Source of the DNA: Polaromonas sp.
GTDB taxonomy: Bacteria > Pseudomonadota > Gammaproteobacteria > Burkholderiales > Burkholderiaceae_C
Length of the DNA: 6,146 nucleotides
Direction: 5' to 3'
Assembly (NCBI GenBank): GCA_013205645.1
Contig: JABMMH010000035.1
Coordinates: 1-6,146 of the forward strand
This document shows, one piece after another, positions 1 through 6,140 of this stretch (positions are counted from its first letter, which is position 1; each line of letters begins with the position of its first letter). The translations under genes were made by a program, and so were the position numbers. The notes below the pieces were generated by a model. The model was not told the DNA's origin. It saw only the letters and a list, made by a program, of their open reading frames with translations, and made no database searches.

Positions 1-1
1 A

Positions 2-88
2 TTGATGGAATTCGGCTCGACTGAGCAGATTTTCTTCAAGCCCAAGCGCACCGAGACCGAAGACTACATCACAGGAAGGTTTGGTTAA
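2..88 (+). CDS. pstB: Phosphate ABC transporter ATP-binding protein PstB, C-terminal end only (5' truncated by window)
   Basis: The first 28 codons visible end in TAA at 86-88. They read as the PstB C-terminus: a hydrophobic-acidic stretch (LMEFGSTEQIFF), then KPKRTETEDYITGRFG. The terminal T-E-D-Y-I-T-G-R-[FY]-G is highly characteristic of PstB. PstB is the cytoplasmic ATPase of the PstSCAB high-affinity phosphate importer, and with PhoU it takes part in repressive signalling to PhoR. The nucleotide-binding motifs lie before the window and cannot be checked. Only 2 nt separate its stop from the phoU start, so the two are very likely cotranscribed, presumably from a pst promoter upstream of the window. 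Confidence 0.93.
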   Translation: MMEFGSTEQIFFKPKRTETEDYITGRFG

Positions 89-90
89 TC

Positions 91-792
91 ATGAGCGAAA
101 AACACATCTCCAGTCAGTTCGACGCCGAACTGAACTCCATCTCCACCAACGTGCTCGAAATGGGCGGGCTGGTTGAAGCCCAGCTGCACCACGCAATTTT
201 TGCACTCGTCAACATGAACTTGGCGGCGGCAGAACAGGTGATTGCCAACGAGGGGCAAATCAACAAGATGGAATTACGGATCGATCACGAGATCATTTCC
301 ACCATCGGCCGCCGCCAACCGACGGCGCGGGATCTGCGTTTCTTGATGGCTATTTCGCGCACCACGCAAAACTTGGAACGTGCCGGCGATGAGATCGAAC
401 GCATGGCCCGCATGGTCAAGTCCATCATCAAAAGCGGCTCACCGCGCAACCTGCCAACGTCTGAGCTGCGCTTGGCCGCTGACCTGGCAGCAGCCATGCT
501 GCGCAAAACACTCGACTCGTTCGCCCGGCTTGACACCGCTATGGCGGTGACCATCATCAAAGAAGACGACGAAATCGACGACGAGTACAACGGCTTTCTG
601 CGCAAGCTCATCACTTACATGATGGAAGATCCGCGCACCATTTCCCCGAGTCTGGACCTGCTATTTTTGGCCAAATCGATCGAACGCGTCGGTGACCACG
701 CTAAAAACATTGCCGAACAAATCATCTTTATCGTCAAGGGCGAAGACATCCGTCACACCCCATTGGACAAGGTTGAATCGGTCGTCAAATGA
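91..792 (+). CDS. phoU: Phosphate signalling complex protein PhoU
   Basis: The protein has 233 residues, a normal PhoU length. It is predicted all-helical, with the expected internal duplication of a three-helix bundle. The two signature metal-cluster helices are visible: ERAGDEIERMA at about residues 96-106 and ERVGDHAKNIAE at about 198-209. The conserved RRQPTARDLR stretch is at 74-83. PhoU acts at the inner face of the membrane and links Pst transporter state to PhoR, keeping PhoR in its phosphatase mode when phosphate is plentiful; this role comes from the family. The ATG at 91 follows a purine-rich AGGAAGG (73-79) at 11 nt spacing, inside the end of pstB. Its stop overlaps the phoB start as ATGA, which suggests translational coupling. 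I see nothing missing. Confidence 0.96.
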   Translation: MSEKHISSQFDAELNSISTNVLEMGGLVEAQLHHAIFALVNMNLAAAEQVIANEGQINKMELRIDHEIISTIGRRQPTARDLRFLMAISRTTQNLERAGDEIERMARMVKSIIKSGSPRNLPTSELRLAADLAAAMLRKTLDSFARLDTAMAVTIIKEDDEIDDEYNGFLRKLITYMMEDPRTISPSLDLLFLAKSIERVGDHAKNIAEQIIFIVKGEDIRHTPLDKVESVVK

Positions 793-1520
793 GAAAACTA
801 CCCCGCGTCTTGGTGGTCGAAGACGAGCCGGCGATTGCCGAGTTGATTGCGGTCAACCTGCGGCACAACGGCTTTTCCCCCATTGTGGTGTTTGACGGTG
901 CAGCGGCTCAGCGGGAAGTCGATGCTGTCCTGCCCGACCTGATTCTGCTGGACTGGATGTTGCCCGGCGAAAGCGGCGCCACACTGGCCCGGCAATGGCG
1001 CAAGAGCGACCGGACGAAAACCGTGCCGATCATCATGCTCACTGCCCGCAGTGACGAGACCGACAAGGTGCAAGGCTTGGATGCGGGTGCCGACGACTAC
1101 ATCACCAAGCCGTTCTCGACCCAGGAATTGCTGGCGCGCATACGCGCCCTGCTGCGCCGCCGCAGCCCGGAAATTGTCAAGGACTCCGTGCAGTTGGGAG
1201 AGCTGGCGCTGGACGCAGGCACTTACCGCGTCACTTTTCGCGGCAAAGAACTGAAGATCGGTCCAACCGAATTCAAGCTGCTTCACTACCTGATGAAACA
1301 TGCCGAACGGGTGCACACCCGCAGCACCTTGCTCGACAAGGTCTGGGGCGATCACGTCTTCATTGAAGAGCGCACCGTAGATGTCCACGTCAAGCGTTTG
1401 CGTGAGTCCTTGGGCGAAGCCGCCAGCATGATCGAAACCGTGCGCGGTGCCGGTTACCGCCTGACGGTTCAGAGCAGCGCAGGCAACGCAGGACAAGACC
1501 AGCCCATTACCGTCACATGA
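789..1520 (+). CDS. phoB: Phosphate regulon response regulator PhoB
   Basis: This is a 243-residue OmpR/PhoB-family regulator. The receiver domain (about 6-123) has the acidic pair E11-D12, phospho-acceptor D55 in LLDWMLPG, the switch threonine T85 in MLTAR, and K107 in TKPF. The DNA-binding winged helix spans about 135-227, with the recognition-helix stretch RTVDVHVKRLRESL at about 195-208 and the terminal wing motif VRGAGYRL. PhoB, phosphorylated by PhoR, binds Pho boxes and recruits RNA polymerase at phosphate-starvation genes. The ATG at 789 lies within the last codons of phoU (ATGA, 4-nt overlap), and its own stop overlaps phoR in the same way. The last 15 or so residues, after YRLTVQ, form a short non-conserved tail. 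Its likely target in this window is the tandem Pho box in front of phnC. Confidence 0.97.
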   Translation: MRKLPRVLVVEDEPAIAELIAVNLRHNGFSPIVVFDGAAAQREVDAVLPDLILLDWMLPGESGATLARQWRKSDRTKTVPIIMLTARSDETDKVQGLDAGADDYITKPFSTQELLARIRALLRRRSPEIVKDSVQLGELALDAGTYRVTFRGKELKIGPTEFKLLHYLMKHAERVHTRSTLLDKVWGDHVFIEERTVDVHVKRLRESLGEAASMIETVRGAGYRLTVQSSAGNAGQDQPITVT

Positions 1521-2836
1521 CACGACGTCTGATAGAACTGCTGCTGCTCGTCGCATTGGCGTCGGCCTGGGGCTTGACGCATGCATCAGCTGGCTGGGCT
1601 GTTGCCGGCGCTTTGCTGGGCGCAGTTCTGTGGAGTTTGTTGGACGGGATCCGTGCTCGTCGCCTGCTGAGATGGCTAGACACGGCAGACACCTCGAAGA
1701 CACCTGAACTGTCGGGCATGTGGGGAGAACTGTCCGATCGCAGCCGCAAAGTCATTAAGAAGCTAGAAAGAAAAACCCAAAGCAGCAACGCCAGGCTGGA
1801 TAATTTTTTGGCCGCGATACAAGAATCACCGAATGGCGTGATTCTGCTCGATGGTGCGGGTCGCATCGAATGGGTCAACCTCACCGCCGCCCATCAGCTT
1901 GGCTTTGACCCGCAAAAAGACGTGGGCCAATACATCCAGAACTTGGTGCGTTCACCGGCCTTCAAAACCTATCTTTTGGGTGACGATTTCAACGGTGAAA
2001 TCTTGATCGGTGGCATCGGCGTGCGGCCTTCGCAGCCTTCTAAAATTTTGGTCAAAATTCATCCCTACGGCAAAAAACGCAAACTGATGCTGACGCGGGA
2101 CGTCACTGCCGTCGAATTGGCCGACACCATGCGCCGCGATTTCGTAGCCAATGTCTCACACGAAATCCGTACGCCCTTGACGGTGCTCAGTGGTTTTGTC
2201 GAAACCATGCAGAACATCCCCGTTTCAGCGGCTGAACGCGCCACTTACTTGAACCTCATGAGTCAACAGGCGCAGCGCATGCAGATGCTGGTGAGCGACC
2301 TGCTCACACTGTCTCGGCTTGAAGGCAGTCCAGCGCCGGGTCAAGGCGACTGGCTCAACACCAACGAGCTGATGTTGCCGGCGTTGCAGGAAACCCGTGC
2401 CCTGTCCACCGTCATCGCGCAACCGCCGCACGAGATCACAGAAGTGACACAAACGGCATTCTGTGTTTCAGGCAACAAGTCAGAACTGCACAGCGCCATG
2501 TCGAATCTGCTGAGCAACGCCGTGCGCTACACACCCGGTGGTGGCTCTATCCGTTCCGGCTGGCGCTTGCGAGCCGATGGCGGGGCCGAGTTTTTTGTTG
2601 AAGACAGTGGGCCCGGCATTGCAGCTGAACATTTGCCACGCTTGACCGAGCGTTTTTACCGCATTGACCGCAGCCGTTCGCGTGAAACTGGCGGTACCGG
2701 TTTGGGCTTAGCGATTGTCAAACACGTCGCACAGCGGCACGGCGGGCAACTCGAAGTGAAGAGTACCGTCGGCAAGGGATCGACCTTTTCGATCGCCCTG
2801 CCGCCGTCGCGCGTGCAGCAGATCAGCCCTGCTTGA
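1517..2836 (+). CDS. phoR: Phosphate regulon sensor histidine kinase PhoR
   Basis: This 439-residue membrane kinase has the usual PhoR layout. Two hydrophobic segments (about 5-21 and 26-43) are joined by a very short loop, so there is no periplasmic sensor. A charged linker follows, then a PAS domain (about 95-200). The HisKA dimerisation helix has SHEIRTPL with phospho-acceptor H215. The HATPase domain has the N box NLLSNAVRYTP (330-340), the G1 box DSGPGI (363-368), and RFYRIDRSRSRETGGTGLGLAIVK at 379-402, which holds the F and G2 boxes. PhoR phosphorylates or dephosphorylates PhoB according to the Pst/PhoU state. The ATG overlaps the phoB stop (ATGA) and has no obvious Shine-Dalgarno, so coupling with phoB translation is likely. 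Its last 14 nt overlap the 3' end of the convergent phnZ-like gene. Confidence 0.96.
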   Translation: MTRRLIELLLLVALASAWGLTHASAGWAVAGALLGAVLWSLLDGIRARRLLRWLDTADTSKTPELSGMWGELSDRSRKVIKKLERKTQSSNARLDNFLAAIQESPNGVILLDGAGRIEWVNLTAAHQLGFDPQKDVGQYIQNLVRSPAFKTYLLGDDFNGEILIGGIGVRPSQPSKILVKIHPYGKKRKLMLTRDVTAVELADTMRRDFVANVSHEIRTPLTVLSGFVETMQNIPVSAAERATYLNLMSQQAQRMQMLVSDLLTLSRLEGSPAPGQGDWLNTNELMLPALQETRALSTVIAQPPHEITEVTQTAFCVSGNKSELHSAMSNLLSNAVRYTPGGGSIRSGWRLRADGGAEFFVEDSGPGIAAEHLPRLTERFYRIDRSRSRETGGTGLGLAIVKHVAQRHGGQLEVKSTVGKGSTFSIALPPSRVQQISPA

Positions 2837-3386
2837 CGAGCGCTTCTAGCTTTTTATGGAAGTGTGCAAGACCTGGTGTTGTGGCCTTGGGCACCTTGGC
2901 CAGATCATCGTAGCGGCGCAGTCGAACCGCTTGCTCCGCATAAGGCTGTGCGATAAAAATAGCCAGCTCAGCCTCTGAGTACGCGCCCCCTTGCAACTCG
3001 AGACTGCGCTTGGAGGCAGGCGACAAACTGTCCCAGTAAGTCGGCACCGAACCGCACAGGTAACGCTTGGCGTCGACATGCAGACGTATTGGCTCAAGCA
3101 CTGAATCAGGCAACAAGCCACGCAAAAAAGGAATGGCGATGTACTGGTGCAAGTCATCGCGTTGCTGCGCATCGTCTGAGCGCTCCTCTTTTTTAGCCGC
3201 AATGAGATGCCCCAAATCGTGCAACAAGGCGGCCACGACAGTGGCATCGGTTTCACCCGCCTGCTCGGCCAGTTGCGCGCACTGGAGCGCGTGCTCCAGC
3301 TGGCTCACCGCCTCGCGACCATACTGGCTGGTCGCTCGGGTTTCAAACAGATGGATGATTTCAGCGCTTGATAAAGTCACAGCCAT
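2823..3386 (-). CDS. phnZ: PhnZ-like HD-domain mixed-valent diiron oxygenase (phosphonate operon HDIG-family protein)
   Basis: This is a small HD-superfamily protein, 187 residues from the ATG at 3386. Aligned by eye to PhnZ, it keeps every metal ligand I can recall: H32, H56-D57 in LLHDLGH, H80, H103 and D160 in LRRYDD. It also keeps the substrate-side residues Y22 and E25 (YGRE), H60, K107, S125, Q132 and R157. PhnZ is a cytosolic oxygenase that converts (R)-2-amino-1-hydroxyethylphosphonate to glycine and phosphate; PhnY makes that substrate from 2-aminoethylphosphonate. The gene follows phnE directly, so import and C-P cleavage are coupled. The start is uncertain. TTG at 3395 overlaps the phnE stop, ATG at 3386 sits 1 nt after AAGGA, and GTG at 3380 has that AAGGA at an ideal 7 nt. 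A related substrate such as the trimethylammonio analogue (TmpB-like) is possible. No PhnY-type gene is visible. Confidence 0.85.
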   Translation of the reverse strand: MAVTLSSAEIIHLFETRATSQYGREAVSQLEHALQCAQLAEQAGETDATVVAALLHDLGHLIAAKKEERSDDAQQRDDLHQYIAIPFLRGLLPDSVLEPIRLHVDAKRYLCGSVPTYWDSLSPASKRSLELQGGAYSEAELAIFIAQPYAEQAVRLRRYDDLAKVPKATTPGLAHFHKKLEALVKQG

Positions 3387-3387
3387 A

Positions 3388-3392
3388 TCCTT
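3388..3392 (-). promoter_or_regulatory. Shine-Dalgarno AAGGA for the phnZ-like gene
   Basis: The minus strand reads AAGGA here, overlapping the last base of the phnE stop codon. It lies 1 nt before the ATG at 3386 and 7 nt before an in-frame GTG at 3380. The spacing favours the GTG, giving a protein two residues shorter; start-codon preference favours the ATG. The TTG at 3395 lies upstream of this site and cannot use it. Confidence 0.5.
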
Positions 3393-4198
3393 CAAATCAG
3401 AATTTTTCGGATGCGGGCAGAGAGCAAATCAATCGCCGTCACCGACACAATGATGATGATCATCACGGCACAGGTTTCAGCGTACTGAAAACCGCGGATG
3501 ATCTCCCACAGCACCACACCAATACCGCCGGCGCCAACCATGCCCACCACCGAGGCCGAGCGCACATTGCTCTCCAAGCGGTACAGCGTGAAAGAGATCC
3601 ACAAAGGCATGACCTGCGGAATGACACCGTAAACAATTTCGTGCAGCGCACTCGCCCCGGTTGAGCGTATGCCTTCAACCGGCTGCGGGTCGATCGCTTC
3701 AACTGCTTCTGAAAACAGCTTGGCCAGCACACCGGTGGTGTGAATCCAAAGTGCCAGCACGCCAGCAAACGGCCCCAGACCAACTGCGACAACGAACAAC
3801 ATCGCGAAGACCATCTCATTGATCGCCCGCGTGGCGTCCATGAAGCGGCGCGTCGGTTGATAAATCCACCAAGGCACCAAATTGGCGGACGCCATCAAGG
3901 CCAATGGCACGGCGGTGACGACAGCTAACGCAGTTCCCCACAACGCTATTTGCAAGGTGATGACCATCTCACCCACATACATGCGCCACTGGCTGAAGTT
4001 GGGCGGGAAAAATTCAGCGGCGTAAGTCGCCATGTTGCCGGAGTCACGCACCAAATCGAACGGCCGCATATCGGCGCCCTGCCAAGAGCCGGCCAACGCT
4101 ATTAAAACGAATGCCCAAAGAAAATACCAAGTCAAGCTGCGCTTGGGTGCAGCTGCCTCGGCCATCACCCTGGGCGAAAGGGTCGCGGTTGAGGCCAT
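3392..4198 (-). CDS. phnE: Phosphonate ABC transporter permease PhnE
   Basis: The protein is a 268-residue integral membrane protein of the binding-protein-dependent permease family. Hydrophobic segments lie at about 22-38, 78-104, 128-158, 193-206, 216-234 and 242-260. The cytoplasmic EAA loop that docks on the ATPase is at about 164-183 (EAVEAIDPQPVEGIRSTGAS). The downstream stretch SNVRSASVVGMVGAGGIG is typical of PhnE/PtxC-type permeases. It forms the channel of the PhnCDE importer for phosphonates. Its ATG shares one base with the phnD stop (TGATG) and lacks a clear Shine-Dalgarno, so it is probably translated by reinitiation after phnD. It is a single intact permease, with no second phnE copy or frameshift. 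The region upstream of the first membrane segment is a short Ala-rich cytoplasmic tail. Confidence 0.93.
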   Translation of the reverse strand: MASTATLSPRVMAEAAAPKRSLTWYFLWAFVLIALAGSWQGADMRPFDLVRDSGNMATYAAEFFPPNFSQWRMYVGEMVITLQIALWGTALAVVTAVPLALMASANLVPWWIYQPTRRFMDATRAINEMVFAMLFVVAVGLGPFAGVLALWIHTTGVLAKLFSEAVEAIDPQPVEGIRSTGASALHEIVYGVIPQVMPLWISFTLYRLESNVRSASVVGMVGAGGIGVVLWEIIRGFQYAETCAVMIIIIVSVTAIDLLSARIRKILI

Positions 4199-5151
4199 CA
4201 GTTCAGCGCAGCCAGTTGTTTGTCAATCGCGGCCAGTTGCTCTTTTTTAGAGGCTTCCGAAATGACTGAATCGGATTCGAGTTTGGTGCGCTTGCTGAAC
4301 AAATCGAGCTGGCGAATGGGCAACAATTGGCGGTTGGAAGATTCCTTGAAACCGGCAAGTTTTGATATCTTCATCAGCACTTCTTTCTCACGGGCGTCCG
4401 TTTTTCCGTAGTTGTAGAAGAACTGCTTGAGCTTGGCCTTGGTGGCTTCAGGCATGTCTTTGCGCATCACCAGCGGATCGAGCGCGATCAGCGGTGACGT
4501 CCAGACGATTTTGATGCTGTTGAACTTTTCAGGGTAGCGGTTCTGAACCTTCTCCAGGTTTTCGCTGTTGTTGGTGGCGACATCCACCTGCTTGTTGGCG
4601 ACGGCCAATGCATTTGTCTCGTGGTTGGCGCTGCGACTCACTCTAAAGTGCGTCTTGGCATCAATGTTGTTTTTTGCAAAAACATAGAAACCAGGCACCA
4701 AAAAACCAGATGTCGAATTGGGATCACCATTGCCGAAGCTCAGGCTTTTGCCGTTCTTCAGGATGTCGTCCAAGGTGTTGTGCGGACTGTCTTTGTTCAC
4801 AATCAAATGCGAGTAGTAACCTTGCGAGCCATCGGCATTGACCATCTGGGCGAAGACCTCACCGCTGGCCCGATCCACAGCTTCCATGGCTGACTTGTTA
4901 CCCAGCCAAGCCAGTTGCACTTTGTTGAAACGCATGCCTTCAATGATGCCGGCGTAGTCTGGCGCGAAGAAAGCCGTGACTTTCATGCCGGTCTGCTTCT
5001 CCATGTCTTTGATCAAGGGCTCCCAATCCTGCTTCAGGTTTTGGGTTGACTCCGTCGAGATAATGCCGAAGTTGATGTCCTGAGCATTCGCGCCTGCGGA
5101 CAGGCCCAGCGCAAAGGTCGCAGCCGTGATGGCCAAAATTTTCTTAATCAT
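4198..5151 (-). CDS. phnD: Phosphonate ABC transporter periplasmic binding protein PhnD
   Basis: This is a 317-residue secreted binding protein. Residues 1-23 form a signal peptide: a KK n-region, a hydrophobic core, and cleavage after A-N-A before Q24. The mature part resembles E. coli PhnD along most of its length (FGIISTES, FFAPDYAGII, GMRFNKV, GNGDPNSTSGFLVPG, NALAVANKQVDVATNN). The residues known to contact 2-aminoethylphosphonate in E. coli PhnD appear conserved: Y66, Y112, S146-T147-S148, H177, E197 and D225. E. coli has a Tyr where this protein has L83 in AWLGN. It captures phosphonate in the periplasm and delivers it to PhnE. I chose the ATG at 5151 over a TTG one codon upstream because AGGGA lies 7 nt before it. 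It follows phnC by 30 nt and overlaps phnE by 1 nt. Confidence 0.95.
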   Translation of the reverse strand: MIKKILAITAATFALGLSAGANAQDINFGIISTESTQNLKQDWEPLIKDMEKQTGMKVTAFFAPDYAGIIEGMRFNKVQLAWLGNKSAMEAVDRASGEVFAQMVNADGSQGYYSHLIVNKDSPHNTLDDILKNGKSLSFGNGDPNSTSGFLVPGFYVFAKNNIDAKTHFRVSRSANHETNALAVANKQVDVATNNSENLEKVQNRYPEKFNSIKIVWTSPLIALDPLVMRKDMPEATKAKLKQFFYNYGKTDAREKEVLMKISKLAGFKESSNRQLLPIRQLDLFSKRTKLESDSVISEASKKEQLAAIDKQLAALN

Positions 5152-5158
5152 CAAATAA

Positions 5159-5163
5159 TCCCT
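5159..5163 (-). promoter_or_regulatory. Shine-Dalgarno AGGGA for phnD
   Basis: The minus strand reads AGGGA 7 nt before the ATG at 5151, inside the AT-rich 30-nt phnC-phnD gap. It decides the start in favour of this ATG over the TTG immediately before it. No promoter-like or terminator-like structure is evident in the gap, so phnD is most likely read from the phnC promoter. Confidence 0.7.
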
Positions 5164-5181
5164 GGTAAAAAAGTCTAAAAA

Positions 5182-6051
5182 TCAAGCGGCTTGAGCCAAT
5201 CCACCCCGCCACGCAGGCACGGCAGTGGCAGCCGACGGCACCAGCGTTACAGGGGCGGCATGAGGGCGCGCGGAGTCAGCCAAAATCTCATCCACATGCA
5301 CGCCATACAGCTCGCGCAAAAGTTGGGGTGTCAGCAGCTGCGACGGACCGTCGAAAACCACGCGGCCTTGGTGCAAAGCCACCACCCGTGGGCAGTATTT
5401 CAGCGCCATGTCGACCTGGTGCAAGGAGACGATCACCGTGCAGCCGTCCTCGCGGTTGATACGCGCCAAGATTTCCATCACGTTGCGTGAAGACTCCGGG
5501 TCGAGTGAGGCAATCGGCTCGTCGGCCAGCACCACCTTGGCGCCCTGAACCAGTGCGCGGGCAATCGCCGCGCGCTGCTGTTGGCCACCCGACAAGGTCG
5601 ACGCACGCTGGGCGTGGCAATCGGCAATACCAACGCGGGCCAGCGCATCAAGGGCTTGCGCCCGCTCTTGCGCATTGAAAATACGAAACAGACTGCGCCA
5701 CCAAGGCATACGGTGCAATTGACCGACCAGCACATTGACCAAGACCGGTAGGCGGTCCACCAAATTGAACTGCTGGAACACAAAGCCGACCTCAGAGCGC
5801 ACCCGACGAATGTCGTGGTGAATGCGGCCGCCCTGCTGAACACGGCGTCCGTCAATCTCGATCAGCGAGTCCGACCGGCCATCGGCCGTGATCAAACCAG
5901 ACATGTGCCGCAGCAAGGTCGACTTGCCAGAACCAGAGGCACCGATCAGCGCCACCATTTCGCCTTTTTTAACGGAGATATTGATATCACACAGCGCTTG
6001 CTTGCTGGCGAAATATTTGTTGAGCTTGTGAATTCGAAGTGCAGTGTCCAT
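5182..6051 (-). CDS. phnC: Phosphonate ABC transporter ATP-binding protein PhnC
   Basis: This is a 289-residue ABC ATPase with all catalytic motifs: Walker A GASGSGKST (37-45), Q-loop FQQ (92-94), signature LSGGQQQR (153-160), Walker B VVLADEP with D177-E178, D-loop SLD (182-184) and the switch H211 in VSLHQ. The segment FNLVDRLPVLVNVLVGQLHRMPWWRSLFRIF (about 95-125) is diagnostic of PhnC rather than other ABC ATPases. It powers PhnE-mediated import at the inner face of the membrane. A poorly conserved Ala/Pro-rich tail (about 258-289) follows the usual end of the fold. It is the first gene of the operon; AAGGAG lies 6 nt before the ATG, and a Pho box is centred about 58 nt upstream. The family also includes phosphite transporters (PtxA-like), but the neighbours argue for an organic phosphonate. 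Confidence 0.94.
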   Translation of the reverse strand: MDTALRIHKLNKYFASKQALCDINISVKKGEMVALIGASGSGKSTLLRHMSGLITADGRSDSLIEIDGRRVQQGGRIHHDIRRVRSEVGFVFQQFNLVDRLPVLVNVLVGQLHRMPWWRSLFRIFNAQERAQALDALARVGIADCHAQRASTLSGGQQQRAAIARALVQGAKVVLADEPIASLDPESSRNVMEILARINREDGCTVIVSLHQVDMALKYCPRVVALHQGRVVFDGPSQLLTPQLLRELYGVHVDEILADSARPHAAPVTLVPSAATAVPAWRGGLAQAA

Positions 6052-6057
6052 CAGGGA

Positions 6058-6063
6058 CTCCTT
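6058..6063 (-). promoter_or_regulatory. Shine-Dalgarno AAGGAG for phnC
   Basis: The minus strand reads AAGGAG 6 nt before the phnC ATG at 6051. This near-ideal site is the strongest ribosome binding site in the phn operon, as expected for its first gene. Confidence 0.8.
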
Positions 6064-6069
6064 GTAAGT

Positions 6070-6079
6070 TGTCTAGACA
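6070..6079. promoter_or_regulatory. 10-bp perfect palindrome TGTCTAGACA in the phnC leader, possible repressor operator
   Basis: The sequence TGTCTAGACA is identical on both strands. It sits between the Pho box and the phnC ribosome binding site, near where transcription should start. Its GT-N4-AC core is the pattern bound by GntR/HutC-family regulators, a family that includes the phosphonate-operon repressor PhnF. No such regulator gene is in the window, and a chance 10-bp palindrome in a leader of this size is not negligible. Confidence 0.35.
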
Positions 6080-6100
6080 GCTCAAGTTTCAAGGCTGACC

Positions 6101-6118
6101 ATGACGGTTTCATGAAAG
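6101..6118 (-). promoter_or_regulatory. Pho box (PhoB binding site) proximal to phnC
   Basis: The minus strand reads CTTTCAT-GAAA-CCGTCAT. This is two 7-bp half sites 11 bp apart, each matching the E. coli-type half site CTGTCAT at 6 of 7 positions, around an A-rich 4-bp spacer. It lies 49 nt before the phnC ATG, so it would replace a -35 element. A hexamer GAAACT at 6085-6090 has the expected spacing for a -10, but matches the consensus at only 3 of 6 positions. Confidence 0.75.
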
Positions 6119-6122
6119 TTAA

Positions 6123-6140
6123 AAGAAGCTTTGGTGACAA
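6123..6140 (-). promoter_or_regulatory. Second, degenerate upstream Pho box in tandem
   Basis: The minus strand reads TTGTCAC-CAAA-GCTTCTT, exactly 22 bp upstream of and in phase with the proximal box. The first half site is good (TGTCA kept); the second matches the half-site consensus at only about 3 of 7 positions. The 11-bp helical phasing across four half sites makes a tandem PhoB-binding array plausible. Confidence 0.5.

Noticed and set aside
798..1703. Long open frame of about 300 codons on the minus strand opposite phoB and the start of phoR
   Set aside because: It lies antisense to two unmistakable conserved genes. Its translation shows no recognisable domain, and long antisense frames are common in GC-rich coding DNA.
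2851..2855. T5 tract just after the phoR stop, considered as an intrinsic terminator
   Set aside because: Only 3-bp stems can be drawn before it (AGC/GCT). The AGCGCT palindrome upstream has no loop, and the tract is explained by codons of the convergent gene.
3454..3465. 12-bp perfect palindrome TGATGATCATCA inside phnE
   Set aside because: It arises from a run of ATC/ATT isoleucine codons next to ATG in the last membrane segment (VMIIIIV). It is internal to a gene and not in a regulatory position.
6085..6090. GAAACT as a definite -10 element for phnC
   Set aside because: The spacing to the Pho box is right, but only 3 of 6 positions match TATAAT. I mention it as a candidate under the Pho box entry rather than annotate it.
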